Source of the DNA: Aromatoleum buckelii
GTDB taxonomy: Bacteria > Pseudomonadota > Gammaproteobacteria > Burkholderiales > Rhodocyclaceae
Reading direction: 5' to 3'
Assembly (NCBI RefSeq): GCF_012910785.2
Contig: NZ_WTVH02000001.1
Location: 248,001 to 312,000 of the forward strand
Length of the DNA stretch: 64,000 nt
In this document: in pieces, positions 32,459 to 41,388 of the stretch
Layout: each line of letters opens with the position of its first letter
Position numbering within the stretch: position 1 is the first letter of the stretch
Notes under the pieces: generated by a model
Database searches by the model: none
Seen by the model: the letters and a program-made list of their open reading frames with translations, nothing else
Told to the model about the DNA's origin: nothing
Program-made: the position numbers and the translations under genes

Positions 32459-33754
32459 TCAGGTGAACGATTCGGACTGCACCCGCTCCGGCGCAATGCC
32501 GAGTCGTCGGGCCTCGCTGCGCACGGCCTCGATTAAGGCGGCGGGTCCGCAGACGTAGAACACCGCATCCGCGCACGGGCCTGGGAGCACCTTCGAGACG
32601 TCGAGACGCTCTTCACCCGGAACACGACTGGAATAGGTGAAATAGCTTGCCGGCAGCTCCCGAGCGAGCTGCCGGTGATAGGCCATATCGGCAGGAGTTC
32701 GCCCGGTGTAATGCAGTTCGAACCTGGAGTTCCGCCGTCGCAGCGCTTCCGCCATGGCCTTGATCGCAGTGATCCCGATGCCGCCTGCAATCAGCACCGC
32801 CGGCCGTGAGTCGGCGTGTAGCGGAAAGTGGTTGATCGGCCGCGACACACGCAGCCGCGTACCGATCTGCCACGTTTCATGGATCGCAAGCGATCCTCCG
32901 CGTCCCTCGCTTTCGCGGAGCACCGCGATTTCATAGGCATCGCAGCTTGCGGGGTCTGCGGCAAGCGAATACTGCCGCGTGACGACGGATCCGTCCGCAA
33001 GCCGTACCGGCACTTCGAGGTGTGACCCCGCCTCCGCCGGCGGCAAGAGGCCCGCACCTTCTGCACGCAACTCGTAGGCTCTTACGCGCAAGGTCAGTTG
33101 CCGGACGCCGGTGACCGCAAGCGCAAGTTCCCCGCTGCCGAGCGGCTCATCGGATCCCGGGCTTCCCTGCGACACGGTTCCCGCGTGGGCCTCGACAGCA
33201 TCCCGGATTCGCTGCGCGACTTCCTCTTCCGTATACCGAGGGGTGATGTACTTCGGGCAGTTCCAGTCGAAACCCTCGATGCGGATAACGATCCCGCGCT
33301 CGACTCGCGCGCGGTAATGCGGGTTGTCGAGGCGTGCCATCAATTCCGATTCGCTGTCCTCGTCGACGACCCGTGCCCGCCCCAGGATTTTCAGGCGCGT
33401 CTGGCGCGGATAGTCCATCAGGAACAGGCTGACGCGGTTGTCGCCGGCCAGATTGCCGGTCGAGACGTACTGTCGGTTTCCGCTGAAATCCGCGAAGCCG
33501 ATCGTGCGCGAGTCGAGTACTTTGAGGAAACCCGTCGGCCCGCCGCGGTGCTGGACATACGGCCATCCGGTCTCGCTCACCGTCCCCAGGTAGAAGCTGT
33601 CGCGTGCTTCGATGAAGGGAATCTCGTATGGACCGAGCACGGGCTCTTTTACAACGTCCTCATCGCCACGGGCATACGCGTCGCGGCTCCCCATGCGTGC
33701 CTGCAGCGCCCGAACGTTCGGGGTGAAGGCAATCTCCATGAATGCGTTGGCCAT
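32459..33754 (-). CDS. PNPOx-like / FAD-NAD(P)H reductase fusion flavoprotein
   Basis: 431 residues. The N-terminal ~190 residues are a pyridoxamine-phosphate-oxidase-like split barrel (FYLGTVSETGWPYVQHRGG, FADFSGNRQYVSTGNLAGD). Residues ~210-425 are an FNR-like reductase: RQYSLAADP for FAD and IAGGIGITAIKAMAE plus YVCGPAALIEAV for the nucleotide. The protein ends at VQSESFT, exactly where related fusions continue into a [2Fe-2S] ferredoxin domain. AGGAG precedes the ATG. It is 55 bases downstream of the AhpD-like gene, probably in one operon controlled by the divergent LysR. Confidence 0.88.
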   Translation of the reverse strand: MANAFMEIAFTPNVRALQARMGSRDAYARGDEDVVKEPVLGPYEIPFIEARDSFYLGTVSETGWPYVQHRGGPTGFLKVLDSRTIGFADFSGNRQYVSTGNLAGDNRVSLFLMDYPRQTRLKILGRARVVDEDSESELMARLDNPHYRARVERGIVIRIEGFDWNCPKYITPRYTEEEVAQRIRDAVEAHAGTVSQGSPGSDEPLGSGELALAVTGVRQLTLRVRAYELRAEGAGLLPPAEAGSHLEVPVRLADGSVVTRQYSLAADPASCDAYEIAVLRESEGRGGSLAIHETWQIGTRLRVSRPINHFPLHADSRPAVLIAGGIGITAIKAMAEALRRRNSRFELHYTGRTPADMAYHRQLARELPASYFTYSSRVPGEERLDVSKVLPGPCADAVFYVCGPAALIEAVRSEARRLGIAPERVQSESFT

Positions 33755-33809
33755 TGAGTTCTCCTGGAAGTAGCGCGGAAGGGGAAGGCCTTCCGCGCTC
33801 GCGTCGATC

Positions 33810-34355
33810 TCAAGCGGCGGGCCTCAGTTCGACCTGCGGAAAATCGATGTCGACGCGGCTGGCCTTGCCGAGGATGTTGGTGAGAATGTTCATGCCGACG
33901 TGAGTGATGATCTCGACGATCTCCGCATCGCCATAGCCGGCGTTGCGCACGTCGGCCAGCTCGGCGGAGGTGACCTCGCCGGAGTGAGCGACGAGGGCGC
34001 GGGCAAACCTGACGGCCGCGGCGGCCTTGGCATCGTGGCTGCCGCCCGCCCGGTTGGCTTCGATCTCGGCATTGTCGAGCCCCGCCTTGCGACCGATCGC
34101 GGTGTGGGCCGACAGGCAGTACTGGCAGGCGTTGTGCTGTGCCAGGGCGAGCGCGATGCGCTCCCGCGTCAGCGCATCGAGACTGCCCGTGTTGGCGATG
34201 CCGTGCAGGCCAAGGAAGGCCTTGAGGGCCTCCGGCGAATTCGCGAACACCTTGAGGAAGTTCGGAACGATGCCGAGTTTGGACTGGATGACGTCGAAAA
34301 GCGCCTTCTGTTCGGCATTGGCAGTCTCGTGCGTGACGACGTTGATGCGGGCCAT
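33810..34355 (-). CDS. AhpD-like / carboxymuconolactone decarboxylase family protein
   Basis: 181 residues from the ATG at 34355, preceded by AAAGGAG. Motif HNACQYCLSAHTAIG contains the redox CxxC and the following histidine of AhpD-like peroxidase-family proteins; LTRERIALALAQ precedes it. Likely peroxidase-type or thiol-redox role. First gene of the operon divergent from lysR. Confidence 0.88.
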   Translation of the reverse strand: MARINVVTHETANAEQKALFDVIQSKLGIVPNFLKVFANSPEALKAFLGLHGIANTGSLDALTRERIALALAQHNACQYCLSAHTAIGRKAGLDNAEIEANRAGGSHDAKAAAAVRFARALVAHSGEVTSAELADVRNAGYGDAEIVEIITHVGMNILTNILGKASRVDIDFPQVELRPAA

Positions 34356-34486
34356 GATGTTTCTCCTTTGCGTGATGAGCGGATTTGGGTGTCGGAGCAC
34401 CGTCGACGCTCACCACTTTGCCAAAGGCGATTTCAGGCAAGAATAGCCGTAGAATGAAATTCATTATTCCGTACGGCGTAATACTG

Positions 34487-35389
34487 ATGGACCGCTTTCA
34501 CCTGATGAACGTCTTCGTCGCCGTGGCCGAAGCGGAGAGCTTCGCTGGAGCGGCCCGTCGCCTGCGGCTTTCGCCGCCCGCTGTCACGCGCGCCGTCGTC
34601 GCTCTCGAAGAGCGCCTTGGGGTGCGCTTGCTCACCCGCACCACGCGTGTCGTGCGGGTGACGGAAGCCGGCGCGCGCTACCTTGAGGATGCCTGCCGCA
34701 TCATGATGGAACTGGACGAGGCCGATGTCGCGGCCGCGGGTGTTAACGCCGCGCCGCGCGGTCACTTGGCTGTCACCGCCCCTGTGCTTTTCGGCAAGTT
34801 GTATGTGATGCCGGTCATTGCGGAATATCAGTCGGCCTTCGAGCAGACGTCGGTGTCCGCGCTATTCGTCGACCGGCTCGTGAACCTCGTGGAGGAGGGC
34901 ATCGACGTCGGCATCCGCATCGGCCAACTGCCCGATTCGTCGCTGCGCGCGATCCGTGTCGGACAGGTGCACCGGGTCGTTGTGGGCGCCCCGGCATACT
35001 TCCACGAGCACGGCGTGCCCGAAAGGCCGGAAGATTTGGCGAGGCATCGTCTCGTTGCCGCGAGCGGGGTCTCCCCGACAAACGACTGGGTCTTTCAGTC
35101 GGCCAGCGAGAAACGGACCGTGCGCGTGCAACCGCGCATCATCGTGAATACCAACGACGCCGCCCTCGAGGCCGCCCGGCGAGGTTACGGATTGACGCGC
35201 CTGTTGTCCTACCAGATCGCGCCAGAACTCGCTTCGGGAGAATTGCGGGCCGTCCTCACCGACTGCGAGGCGCCCGATCTGCCGGTACATGTGGTCCATC
35301 GGGAGGGGCGCCATGGCTCGGCGAAGGTGCGCAGCTTCGTCGATCTTGCGGTTGCGCGGCTACGTGCTGATAGCGCCTTGGGTCCCTAG
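34487..35389 (+). CDS. LysR-family transcriptional regulator
   Basis: 300 residues, standard size, from the ATG at 34487. The N-terminal winged helix reads FVAVAEAESFAGAARRLRLS and PPAVTRAVVALEERLGVRLL. The effector domain (LVNLVEEGIDVGIRIGQLPD) is of the CrgA/DmlR-like subgroup. It is divergent from the AhpD-like/flavoprotein operon across 131 bases, so regulation of that operon is likely. A strong hairpin follows the stop. Confidence 0.92.
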   Translation: MDRFHLMNVFVAVAEAESFAGAARRLRLSPPAVTRAVVALEERLGVRLLTRTTRVVRVTEAGARYLEDACRIMMELDEADVAAAGVNAAPRGHLAVTAPVLFGKLYVMPVIAEYQSAFEQTSVSALFVDRLVNLVEEGIDVGIRIGQLPDSSLRAIRVGQVHRVVVGAPAYFHEHGVPERPEDLARHRLVAASGVSPTNDWVFQSASEKRTVRVQPRIIVNTNDAALEAARRGYGLTRLLSYQIAPELASGELRAVLTDCEAPDLPVHVVHREGRHGSAKVRSFVDLAVARLRADSALGP

Positions 35390-35392
35390 CAC

Positions 35393-35433
35393 CCTGTCGG
35401 ACTTCGCTACCGTCGGTGGCGTAGTCCGACAGG
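35393..35433. terminator. Strong hairpin after lysR
   Basis: Arms 35393-35407 and 35419-35433 (CCTGTCGGACT-CGC / GCG-AGTCCGACAGG) pair over 15 bp with one mismatch around an 11-base loop, starting three bases after the lysR stop. No T-run follows. It may be a terminator, or a dispersed palindromic repeat of this genome. Confidence 0.6.
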
Positions 35434-35921
35434 CCGCTAGGTGTTGCATCCACCAAGTCCGCTGGCCTGCACCGGCCGCCCAGCGATCACCCTGAGCGGC
35501 ATCCGATTCGAGGTGGCAGCGCGATCACAGCCCTTCAAGCAGTACCGGCTGCTCACCGGCGAGATCTTGAGGGCTCGCTACCGGCCACAAACGGCCAATG
35601 GCCGTTTTCCCCAAAGCTGACGTTGAGTGGGACAGCGCACCCGCAAGCCGCCGTTGCCCTGCGTACGCGACTTTTGGCGTACGACGGGCAGCTTTCTGAG
35701 CGCTCCAGAGGTTGGCCATCGCCTTCCCGGGGCCTCAGCTCGGCCATAAGCGGCCAGCCATTTCCGCTCCAAATCGGACATCTGAATGCCTGGCCTAACC
35801 CAATGCGGCCGTTGAGCTTTGAGGAAAACTACCGCTCAACGCCCGAATCAGCGGGCAAATGAAACACAGCGGAATTTGCTCCGTTGTAGCTGATTATTAA
35901 GCGCATTACGCGAATAGTACA
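35434..35921. other. Gene-free region with a palindrome
   Basis: About 490 bases of intergenic sequence. It contains an inverted repeat CGTTGAGC/GCTCAACG at 35810-35817 and 35834-35841 and marks the change from GC-rich to AT-rich composition. No gene is supported. Confidence 0.4.
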
Positions 35922-36740
35922 TTAAACCCCCCTCAAATATCGCTTCACCTTTCCTGGTAGTTTCATTTTCTTGTCAAGCCATTGAAGCGCATATCTAGAA
36001 CCATATGGCGAGTGTGTGCTGATAAGCTGTTCCAAGGTCGTGACGGAGTCAGATAACCTCAGTTTAAAATTCTCATTAGGAATTTCAGCAAGACCGGTGT
36101 CGCTTTGCGCGAACCATGGATTGTAGAAATAGAATGTCTCAACTAGGCTTTGATCCAATTTCCTAAGCGTTTCCTGTATGGGAGGCACACCAATTAGCTG
36201 CCTAAGACCAAAAGCAAAGCTATCAAGCGCAAACAAATAGCCCGAGCTAAAGCTAACACCGAATGAGTTGTAACGGTTGTCTGGACTTCCTTGCGCTTCA
36301 AGATCATTTATGAGTCTAGCTACTGAGATTTCATCAAAAGAGTCAGCGACATTCGGATGAAACTTAATTCTTGAATGTGGATTCGTATCGACAGAGGCTA
36401 GCTCTTCATCTACCGAGCACGCTTCATGAAATAAGTCGCCTATCGGATGCCCTTGGAAACGTATTTCGTTGACCGAAGCCCCTCTCATCAACAAAAAAGC
36501 CTTTAGGTATTTTTCCACTGCTTGCGAGGCTGCCCAGAAAAATGCGCGGTGCATTCCTTTTTGAGCCAATAACCGAGCGGTTATATAATCCTCGTCTCCC
36601 GGTTTAACAAAGGATTCGGAGATAACTTGAACTATGTAACGCTCTATATTACTTTGCACTTGATCTGACAGCTTTTCCAAATGCTTAATGTCATCTCCGC
36701 ACTTAAAGCTGTAAACGTAGCTTAATCTTTCTTCGTTCAT
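35922..36740 (-). CDS. HEPN-like domain protein
   Basis: 272 residues. Residues ~45-125 resemble a HEPN domain: DYITARLLAQKGMHRAFFWA, ASQAVEKYLKAFLLMRG, then GHPIGDLFHEA. The R-x4-6-H catalytic motif of RNase HEPNs is not obvious, so it may be a substrate- or nucleotide-binding HEPN. The C-terminal half (SFAFGLRQLIGV, YFYNPWFAQ) is unrecognised. Codon use is AT-rich, unlike the genome around it, indicating transfer. It follows the exonuclease gene on the same strand by ~140 bases. Confidence 0.7.
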   Translation of the reverse strand: MNEERLSYVYSFKCGDDIKHLEKLSDQVQSNIERYIVQVISESFVKPGDEDYITARLLAQKGMHRAFFWAASQAVEKYLKAFLLMRGASVNEIRFQGHPIGDLFHEACSVDEELASVDTNPHSRIKFHPNVADSFDEISVARLINDLEAQGSPDNRYNSFGVSFSSGYLFALDSFAFGLRQLIGVPPIQETLRKLDQSLVETFYFYNPWFAQSDTGLAEIPNENFKLRLSDSVTTLEQLISTHSPYGSRYALQWLDKKMKLPGKVKRYLRGV

Positions 36741-36773
36741 GTCTCGGTCTTAAACTCACGCATGTTGCTAAGC

Positions 36774-36885
36774 GCCTAACGAATAAGGTAAGCAGCCCGC
36801 CCACTCTTGCTGCTACATATGGTCGACGCAGACATCGAAGGTCTGCTAAAAACGCAATCCTCGATTAACAGTTATCGCCGTTAGC
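36774..36885. repeat. Possible integron attC-like palindromic site
   Basis: Between the exonuclease stop and the HEPN start lies a 112-base stretch bounded by GCCTAACG (36774) and CGTTAGC (to 36885). It contains two internal stem-loops (GTAAGCAGC/GCTGCTAC and GCAGAC/GTCTGC). On the gene strand it ends in GTTAGGC, which fits the GTTRRRY core. The outer arms pair over only 6 bases, so assignment is tentative. Confidence 0.3.
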
Positions 36886-38230
36886 ATGTATCCGGGTGCT
36901 GTTGCCGCGAGCTACCCTTTCCCAACCTCTTTGAAATACGGTCACGGATTTTCTCCGCCCCGGGGAGCGAATTTGTGCCTGGATAACGATTAAATAGATC
37001 ATCAGCCGTGGCAGCCGCTTCGACGTGTAGTTTGTTCCGGCATAAAACCATCGTTATCCGATCCACCGCTTTCAATAGCGAATTACATCGATGAATCTTT
37101 CCGTAAGCTCGATCAACCTCTCCAAGCAAACTGTCTTCCAGTAACAGATCCAACTGCTCTTCCCCCAGCTTGATCGCCCGTCGGTAGGCGTCCAACGCAT
37201 CATCTGGATTAGTTTTTTCGACGAGCTTCCCGGAATTAATCAGGGTATCAATTTGGCCTTTTAGCGATTGATATCTCTCCTGCGCCTTTGCGTTGTATTT
37301 CCGCCATGGGTTAGCGCGATTGAGTACCGTTTTTGCGTGAGTTTTTAGCAATTTGTCTTTGACAGCTAGTGCTTTTTCATATGTAAGTCCGTTATCCAGC
37401 AGGCGAATATCGTATTTACCAGCAACCATTTGCTCAGTGTAAAATGCCCAGATCGGATCCTTGTCGGGGATTGTTGATTGCCCTCCGCGCACAGTCCGCA
37501 CGTAAAAGCACTCTCCGGCCATGTTGAAATGGCCGTAAACTTCGCATTCCTCGTCATCGTCATCGTTGTCGACATAGGAATGACGCAGATACGTGGCATC
37601 AGGCTGCTTTTTTGTTCTTATAGCATCCCATAGAGCAATCGCCCGGATTGCGTCTCCTTGCGCCCTATGCGCTTTGCCCTCGGGATGGATGCCGAGCGCG
37701 GTGCAGGCATCCCCCAGCTTATACGAGCGCAAATTCGGATGCTTCTCGCGTAGCAGTTCAAGCACACAACGGGATTCATTGTTAAAAGATCGCCCCAGAC
37801 GCTTTGCGGCCGCTCGCAGAAAGCCCATGTCGAAATCGGCGTTGTAAGCATGTACCGGATCGGCGCCGATGTAGTCAAAAAATTTGTGAAGGATTTCCTC
37901 TCCCGGTTTGTCGGTCACCATTTCGTCGGTAATCCCCGTCAACTCGACAACCCGTCGGGGAATTGGCCGACCAGGATTAATCAAGGTACCCAGTCCGTCG
38001 TGGACGGTTTCCCCAAAAGCTGCACGAAACAAGCAAATTTCCGTAATCCTGTCGTTCTCAGGATCCAGGCCTGTCGTTTCGAGATCGAGGAAAAGTGCGT
38101 AGTTCTTCGATGTTTCGCCAGGCGTGCTACTTGCCGATACCGGCTCCGTTTGCGCGGGCTTTTCCCGAAACACGACCCACGCCGCCGCAAAGCCTATGAG
38201 TACCGTCAGAACTATCAGAATGTAAGTCAC
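36881..38230 (-). CDS. Membrane-anchored DEDDh exonuclease (DnaQ/RNase T-like)
   Basis: 449 residues from a GTG at 38230 preceded by AGGGGG; the longer frame begins at a TTG without such a box. Residues ~2-22 (TYILIVLTVLIGFAAAWVVF) are one transmembrane anchor. Residues ~45-215 are a DEDDh 3'-5' exonuclease: ALFLDLETTGLD (ExoI, D-x-E), HAYNADFDMGFL (ExoII) and HRAQGDAIRA (ExoIII, H-x5-D in spirit HRAQGD). The C-terminal ~230 residues are helical and unrecognised. A membrane tether is unusual for DnaQ-type nucleases. AT-rich like the HEPN gene. Confidence 0.8.
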   Translation of the reverse strand: MTYILIVLTVLIGFAAAWVVFREKPAQTEPVSASSTPGETSKNYALFLDLETTGLDPENDRITEICLFRAAFGETVHDGLGTLINPGRPIPRRVVELTGITDEMVTDKPGEEILHKFFDYIGADPVHAYNADFDMGFLRAAAKRLGRSFNNESRCVLELLREKHPNLRSYKLGDACTALGIHPEGKAHRAQGDAIRAIALWDAIRTKKQPDATYLRHSYVDNDDDDEECEVYGHFNMAGECFYVRTVRGGQSTIPDKDPIWAFYTEQMVAGKYDIRLLDNGLTYEKALAVKDKLLKTHAKTVLNRANPWRKYNAKAQERYQSLKGQIDTLINSGKLVEKTNPDDALDAYRRAIKLGEEQLDLLLEDSLLGEVDRAYGKIHRCNSLLKAVDRITMVLCRNKLHVEAAATADDLFNRYPGTNSLPGAEKIRDRISKRLGKGSSRQQHPDTC

Positions 38231-38395
38231 GGAGCCCCCTATTCTTTGGAGTGGCGGTAGTTTGGCAGGGTCTGAATGACATCGCAATTTAATAGTAACG
38301 CACAGTGTTTGCAGGATTGAGAAGCTGACATTCGACGCGTTTTATGCATAAGAGTAGTTAACCGATAAATAGCCGACCGAGCAAAACCAAAGGTT

Positions 38396-39674
38396 GGGCA
38401 CCTCGAATAACCCGAGGTTTTCAATGAACCCCGGTGCGACACGATGACCGCGACCGAATTCGGTTCAGTTCCTTCGGCAAATCACCGCTTCTTCCCGCGG
38501 TGTCGCTCAGTTTTTGCCTCGAATCGCCTCGGACATCGGCGATGCGGCCCATTTCGGGCGTCAGAAGGCCTCGATTCCGGCCTTCCTGAAATAGACCAGC
38601 CGCTTCAGGTTGTAGCAGGCAGCCATCATCGTCATCGCAAAGTTCGCCCGCGCCTGACCGATGGTGCGCAGCAGCTTGCCGCCCATCTGCTCGATGGCCC
38701 CGAACACGTGCTCGACCCGCGCACGCGTCTTGGCGATGCGTTTGTTGCGTCGCTGCTGGCACTCGGACAGCGGCTTGTTGCGCTTGCCCTTCCGCTGGAT
38801 CTGGTTGCGAAAGCCGTTCTCCTTGAGCCTGGCTTCACGCTGCTCGGACGGGTAGCCCCGATCGGCATAGACATCGCGGCTCGTGTTGCGCGTGTCGAAG
38901 ACGTTGTCAAAGTGCTGGCTGTCGTGCGTGCTGGCAGTATCGGTCTCGATTCGGCGGATGATCTTGTACTTCTTGTCGATGTTGATCGACAGCTTGTAGC
39001 CGAAGTAGCTCTTGCCGTGCTTCCTGGTCCAGGTCGCCTCAGTATCCTTCTGGCGCCGCTTCGCCGGGCGCCACGAGGCGGGCATTGCGCCTTGCTCGAT
39101 CAGTTCCTTCTCGCCGCGGCGGTTGTGCTGCTTGGGCGCCGGCACCAGCGTCGCGTCGATGATCTGACCGCCGCGCGCGATGAACCCCTTCTTGAGCAGC
39201 TGCGTCGAGACCCCGTCGAACAAGGCCTTCGCCCCCGCTTCACCAATCCGGTTCTCGAAGGTCCACACCGTGGTGCGATCCGGAACGTTCGTCGCATTCG
39301 CCAGTCCGCAGAAGCGCTTGTAGCTCATGCGGTCGAGCAACTGGTACTCCATCTGCTCATCGGACAGGTTGTACAGACGCTTCAACACCAGGATGCGCAC
39401 CATCGTCTCGGTCGGGTATGGCGGGCGCCCGCCCTGCGCACTCACGAGTCGCGGCGCAATCATATCGACCTCGGCCGCCAGCGCGGGAAAATCGATATGC
39501 GATTCGATCTCGACCAGCGGGTCACCCAGCGTGTCGATCTTCTTGCAGTGGGCATCAAAGGCAAACAGGTCGGTCTTGATGGCGCTGCGCGGTTTCATCG
39601 ATGTCGGCTGTGGCGAGATTGAGGACGCTGTAATTTTACCAAGGGTGGGCGAGTCGAGGTTTTTCGAGGCGCCC
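38396..39674. mobile_element. Complete IS5-family element
   Basis: A 1279-base element holding one transposase gene. The ends read GGGCACCTCGAATAACCC (left) and, inverted, GGGCGCCTCGAAAAACCT (right), matching at 15 of 18 positions. The bases GGTT directly flank both ends (38392-38395 and 39675-39678), a 4-base target duplication as expected for the IS5 group. Confidence 0.75.
38561..39598 (-). CDS. IS5-family transposase
   Basis: 345 residues. The N-terminus has GGRPPYPTETMVRILVLKRL and MEYQLLDRMSYKRFCGL, typical of the IS5 group. Probable catalytic triad: D in IIDATLVPAP, D in VYADRGYPSEQ and E in ARVEHVFGAIEQMGG. The frame is intact, so it could be active. It is inserted next to the AT-rich exonuclease/HEPN pair. 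Confidence 0.92.
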   Translation of the reverse strand: MKPRSAIKTDLFAFDAHCKKIDTLGDPLVEIESHIDFPALAAEVDMIAPRLVSAQGGRPPYPTETMVRILVLKRLYNLSDEQMEYQLLDRMSYKRFCGLANATNVPDRTTVWTFENRIGEAGAKALFDGVSTQLLKKGFIARGGQIIDATLVPAPKQHNRRGEKELIEQGAMPASWRPAKRRQKDTEATWTRKHGKSYFGYKLSINIDKKYKIIRRIETDTASTHDSQHFDNVFDTRNTSRDVYADRGYPSEQREARLKENGFRNQIQRKGKRNKPLSECQQRRNKRIAKTRARVEHVFGAIEQMGGKLLRTIGQARANFAMTMMAACYNLKRLVYFRKAGIEAF

Positions 39675-40334
39675 GGTTCAAGGTCAGCTTGGGCCGCAAT
39701 GCCGTATCGACGATCAGGCGGCTTTCTGAGCGGAGCGGACCCTTGTACGTCAGATTTTTTGAAAAAGTGACAGTCTGGTTGTGGCCGGTGACCGACCAGC
39801 GCCTTCCTACCCTTACTGACCGGTTCGCCCTCAAACCTGCGCCCAGGTAGCCAAAGACGCTTCGGCGTATCGAACGGCCGCATCCGTCGCGTCGGTTGTT
39901 GGAGCGAATGGCCGCTTCGACAAAGCTCGACCGGCAAGTTTGGGTCGATAAGACCCGTTCGATGAACCAGAGACCCGCCGTTCGACGGTGCTGAGCGCGG
40001 TGCGACGGATTTCCGCAACACTGCCGCCGCTCAATCGGCGCAGGCTGGCCGTCCGCCACGGCTGAGTTGTGTGAGTTGCGTTTCGGGCAGGTTACGAAGT
40101 GCAGCGGTCGTTTGCATCGCCGCTTGCTGGAAGAACAGAACGGCAGCACTGGGCCGATAGCCCCGGTTCGCCCATCGTGCTGGGAAGCTGACGGTGTTAC
40201 GCCGACTAGATGCTGATACGACGATTCGTCGCTCACCTCACCCATCGCTTGAGGTATCACCAACTTATTGCAGGCAAGCGAAAATGACGCGGATAGTGCC
40301 GAGCGCAAGGGTGGTTCCGGTGTAGGCTCTCTTA
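39675..40334. other. Gene-free region right of the IS5 element
   Basis: 660 bases between the IS and the flavodoxin gene. No gene or remnant recognised on either strand. The flavodoxin promoter presumably lies in its last ~100 bases. Confidence 0.4.
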
Positions 40335-40826
40335 ATGAGAACGCTGTTAATCGTCTACCACACCATGACCGGGGGTACGATGCAGATGGCACGCTCCGCG
40401 GCGGCCGGTGCCTCTGCGGATGGAACGGTGGCAGTGCAGCTCTTCCATGCCCGGGAGGCCGGCCCTCAGGATGTCCTGGATGCGGATGGGTACATCTTTG
40501 CAACCCCTGAGAACTTGGCTGCCATCTCCGGGCAGATGAAGGACTTCTTCGATCGTAGTTACTACCCTGTGCTGGACTGTATCAATGGGCGTCCTTATGC
40601 GACCCTTGTCTGCGCAGGCAGCGACGGCGCCAACGCGGCCCGACAGATTGATCGCATCGCCACCGGTTGGCGGCTGAGACGGATCGCACCCCCACTGATC
40701 GTCTGCACGCATGCCCAAACTACCGAGGCGATCCTTCGGCCCAAGCAAATCGCCATGGAGGATCTTCGACGCTGCGGAGAGCTCGGAGCCGCGATGGCAG
40801 CCGGTCTGGCGATGGGGATCTTTTGA
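40335..40826 (+). CDS. Flavodoxin-like / NAD(P)H oxidoreductase family protein
   Basis: 163 residues. The N-terminal strand and FMN-phosphate loop read LLIVYHTMTGGTMQMA, and IFATPENLAAISGQMKDFFD is the second flavin loop. Near SDGANAARQIDRI the third loop is seen. Size and motifs fit short-chain flavodoxins/flavin reductases. Partner unknown; the P450 is 560 bases away on the opposite strand and has no ferredoxin of its own nearby, so an electron-transfer link is conceivable only. Confidence 0.82.
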   Translation: MRTLLIVYHTMTGGTMQMARSAAAGASADGTVAVQLFHAREAGPQDVLDADGYIFATPENLAAISGQMKDFFDRSYYPVLDCINGRPYATLVCAGSDGANAARQIDRIATGWRLRRIAPPLIVCTHAQTTEAILRPKQIAMEDLRRCGELGAAMAAGLAMGIF

Positions 40827-41057
40827 GGCCGACTTCCAGGCCCTACGCCTGCTGACGGATGCGTTGCGGTCATTGGGGACACGGAGCCCCAACGACCGTT
40901 CAGGCCGAGATGCTGAATTCCGTCATTCGGCAGGTTTCGGAGCGGAACAGCCATTCGAAAGTCCGTTGTCGAGAGAAGGTGACCGGCCGGCAGCAGGCGG
41001 AATTTCTCGCTCGGCGAGCACCGCGACCTGCCGTTCGTCGCTGGCACGGCATCGGCG
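40827..41057. other. Gene-free region
   Basis: About 230 bases between the flavodoxin gene and the VOC remnant. Nothing recognised. Confidence 0.35.
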
Positions 41058-41290
41058 TCAGCCGCGCCGAGCGGGCTCGATCGCAGCGATATCAATCTTT
41101 CTCATCCCCATCATGGCTTCGAACGCGCTGAGCCGCAGCTAAATCAGGATCGGTGATAGCGGCTGTCAGGGCGCGTGGCCTGATTTGCCACAACAGTCCC
41201 CACTTGTCTTTGCACTCGCCGCATGCGCTTTCCTGTCCGTCATTTCCTACAGTCACATTCCACAGGCGGTCCGTTTCAGTCTGGTCGTTG
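41058..41290 (-). pseudogene. VOC/PhnB-like protein C-terminal pseudogene
   Basis: On the minus strand the sequence reads QTETDRLWNVTVGNDGQESA, CGECKDKWGLLWQIRPRAL, TAAITDPDLAAAQR, then after a -1/+1 shift near 41127 AFEAMMGMRKIDIAAIEPA. This is the C-terminal half of the PhnB/3-demethylubiquinone-methyltransferase-like VOC family. The N-terminal half is gone and the frame is broken. Confidence 0.82.
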
Positions 41291-41388
41291 GTCCAACCTG
41301 AAATCCCACGGCAACAGCATCTGCGGGCGTCGAGTTAATGGTAGGTGGCACGTGCCAGCATCCAACTCATGCGCCAAGGCGAACGGGG

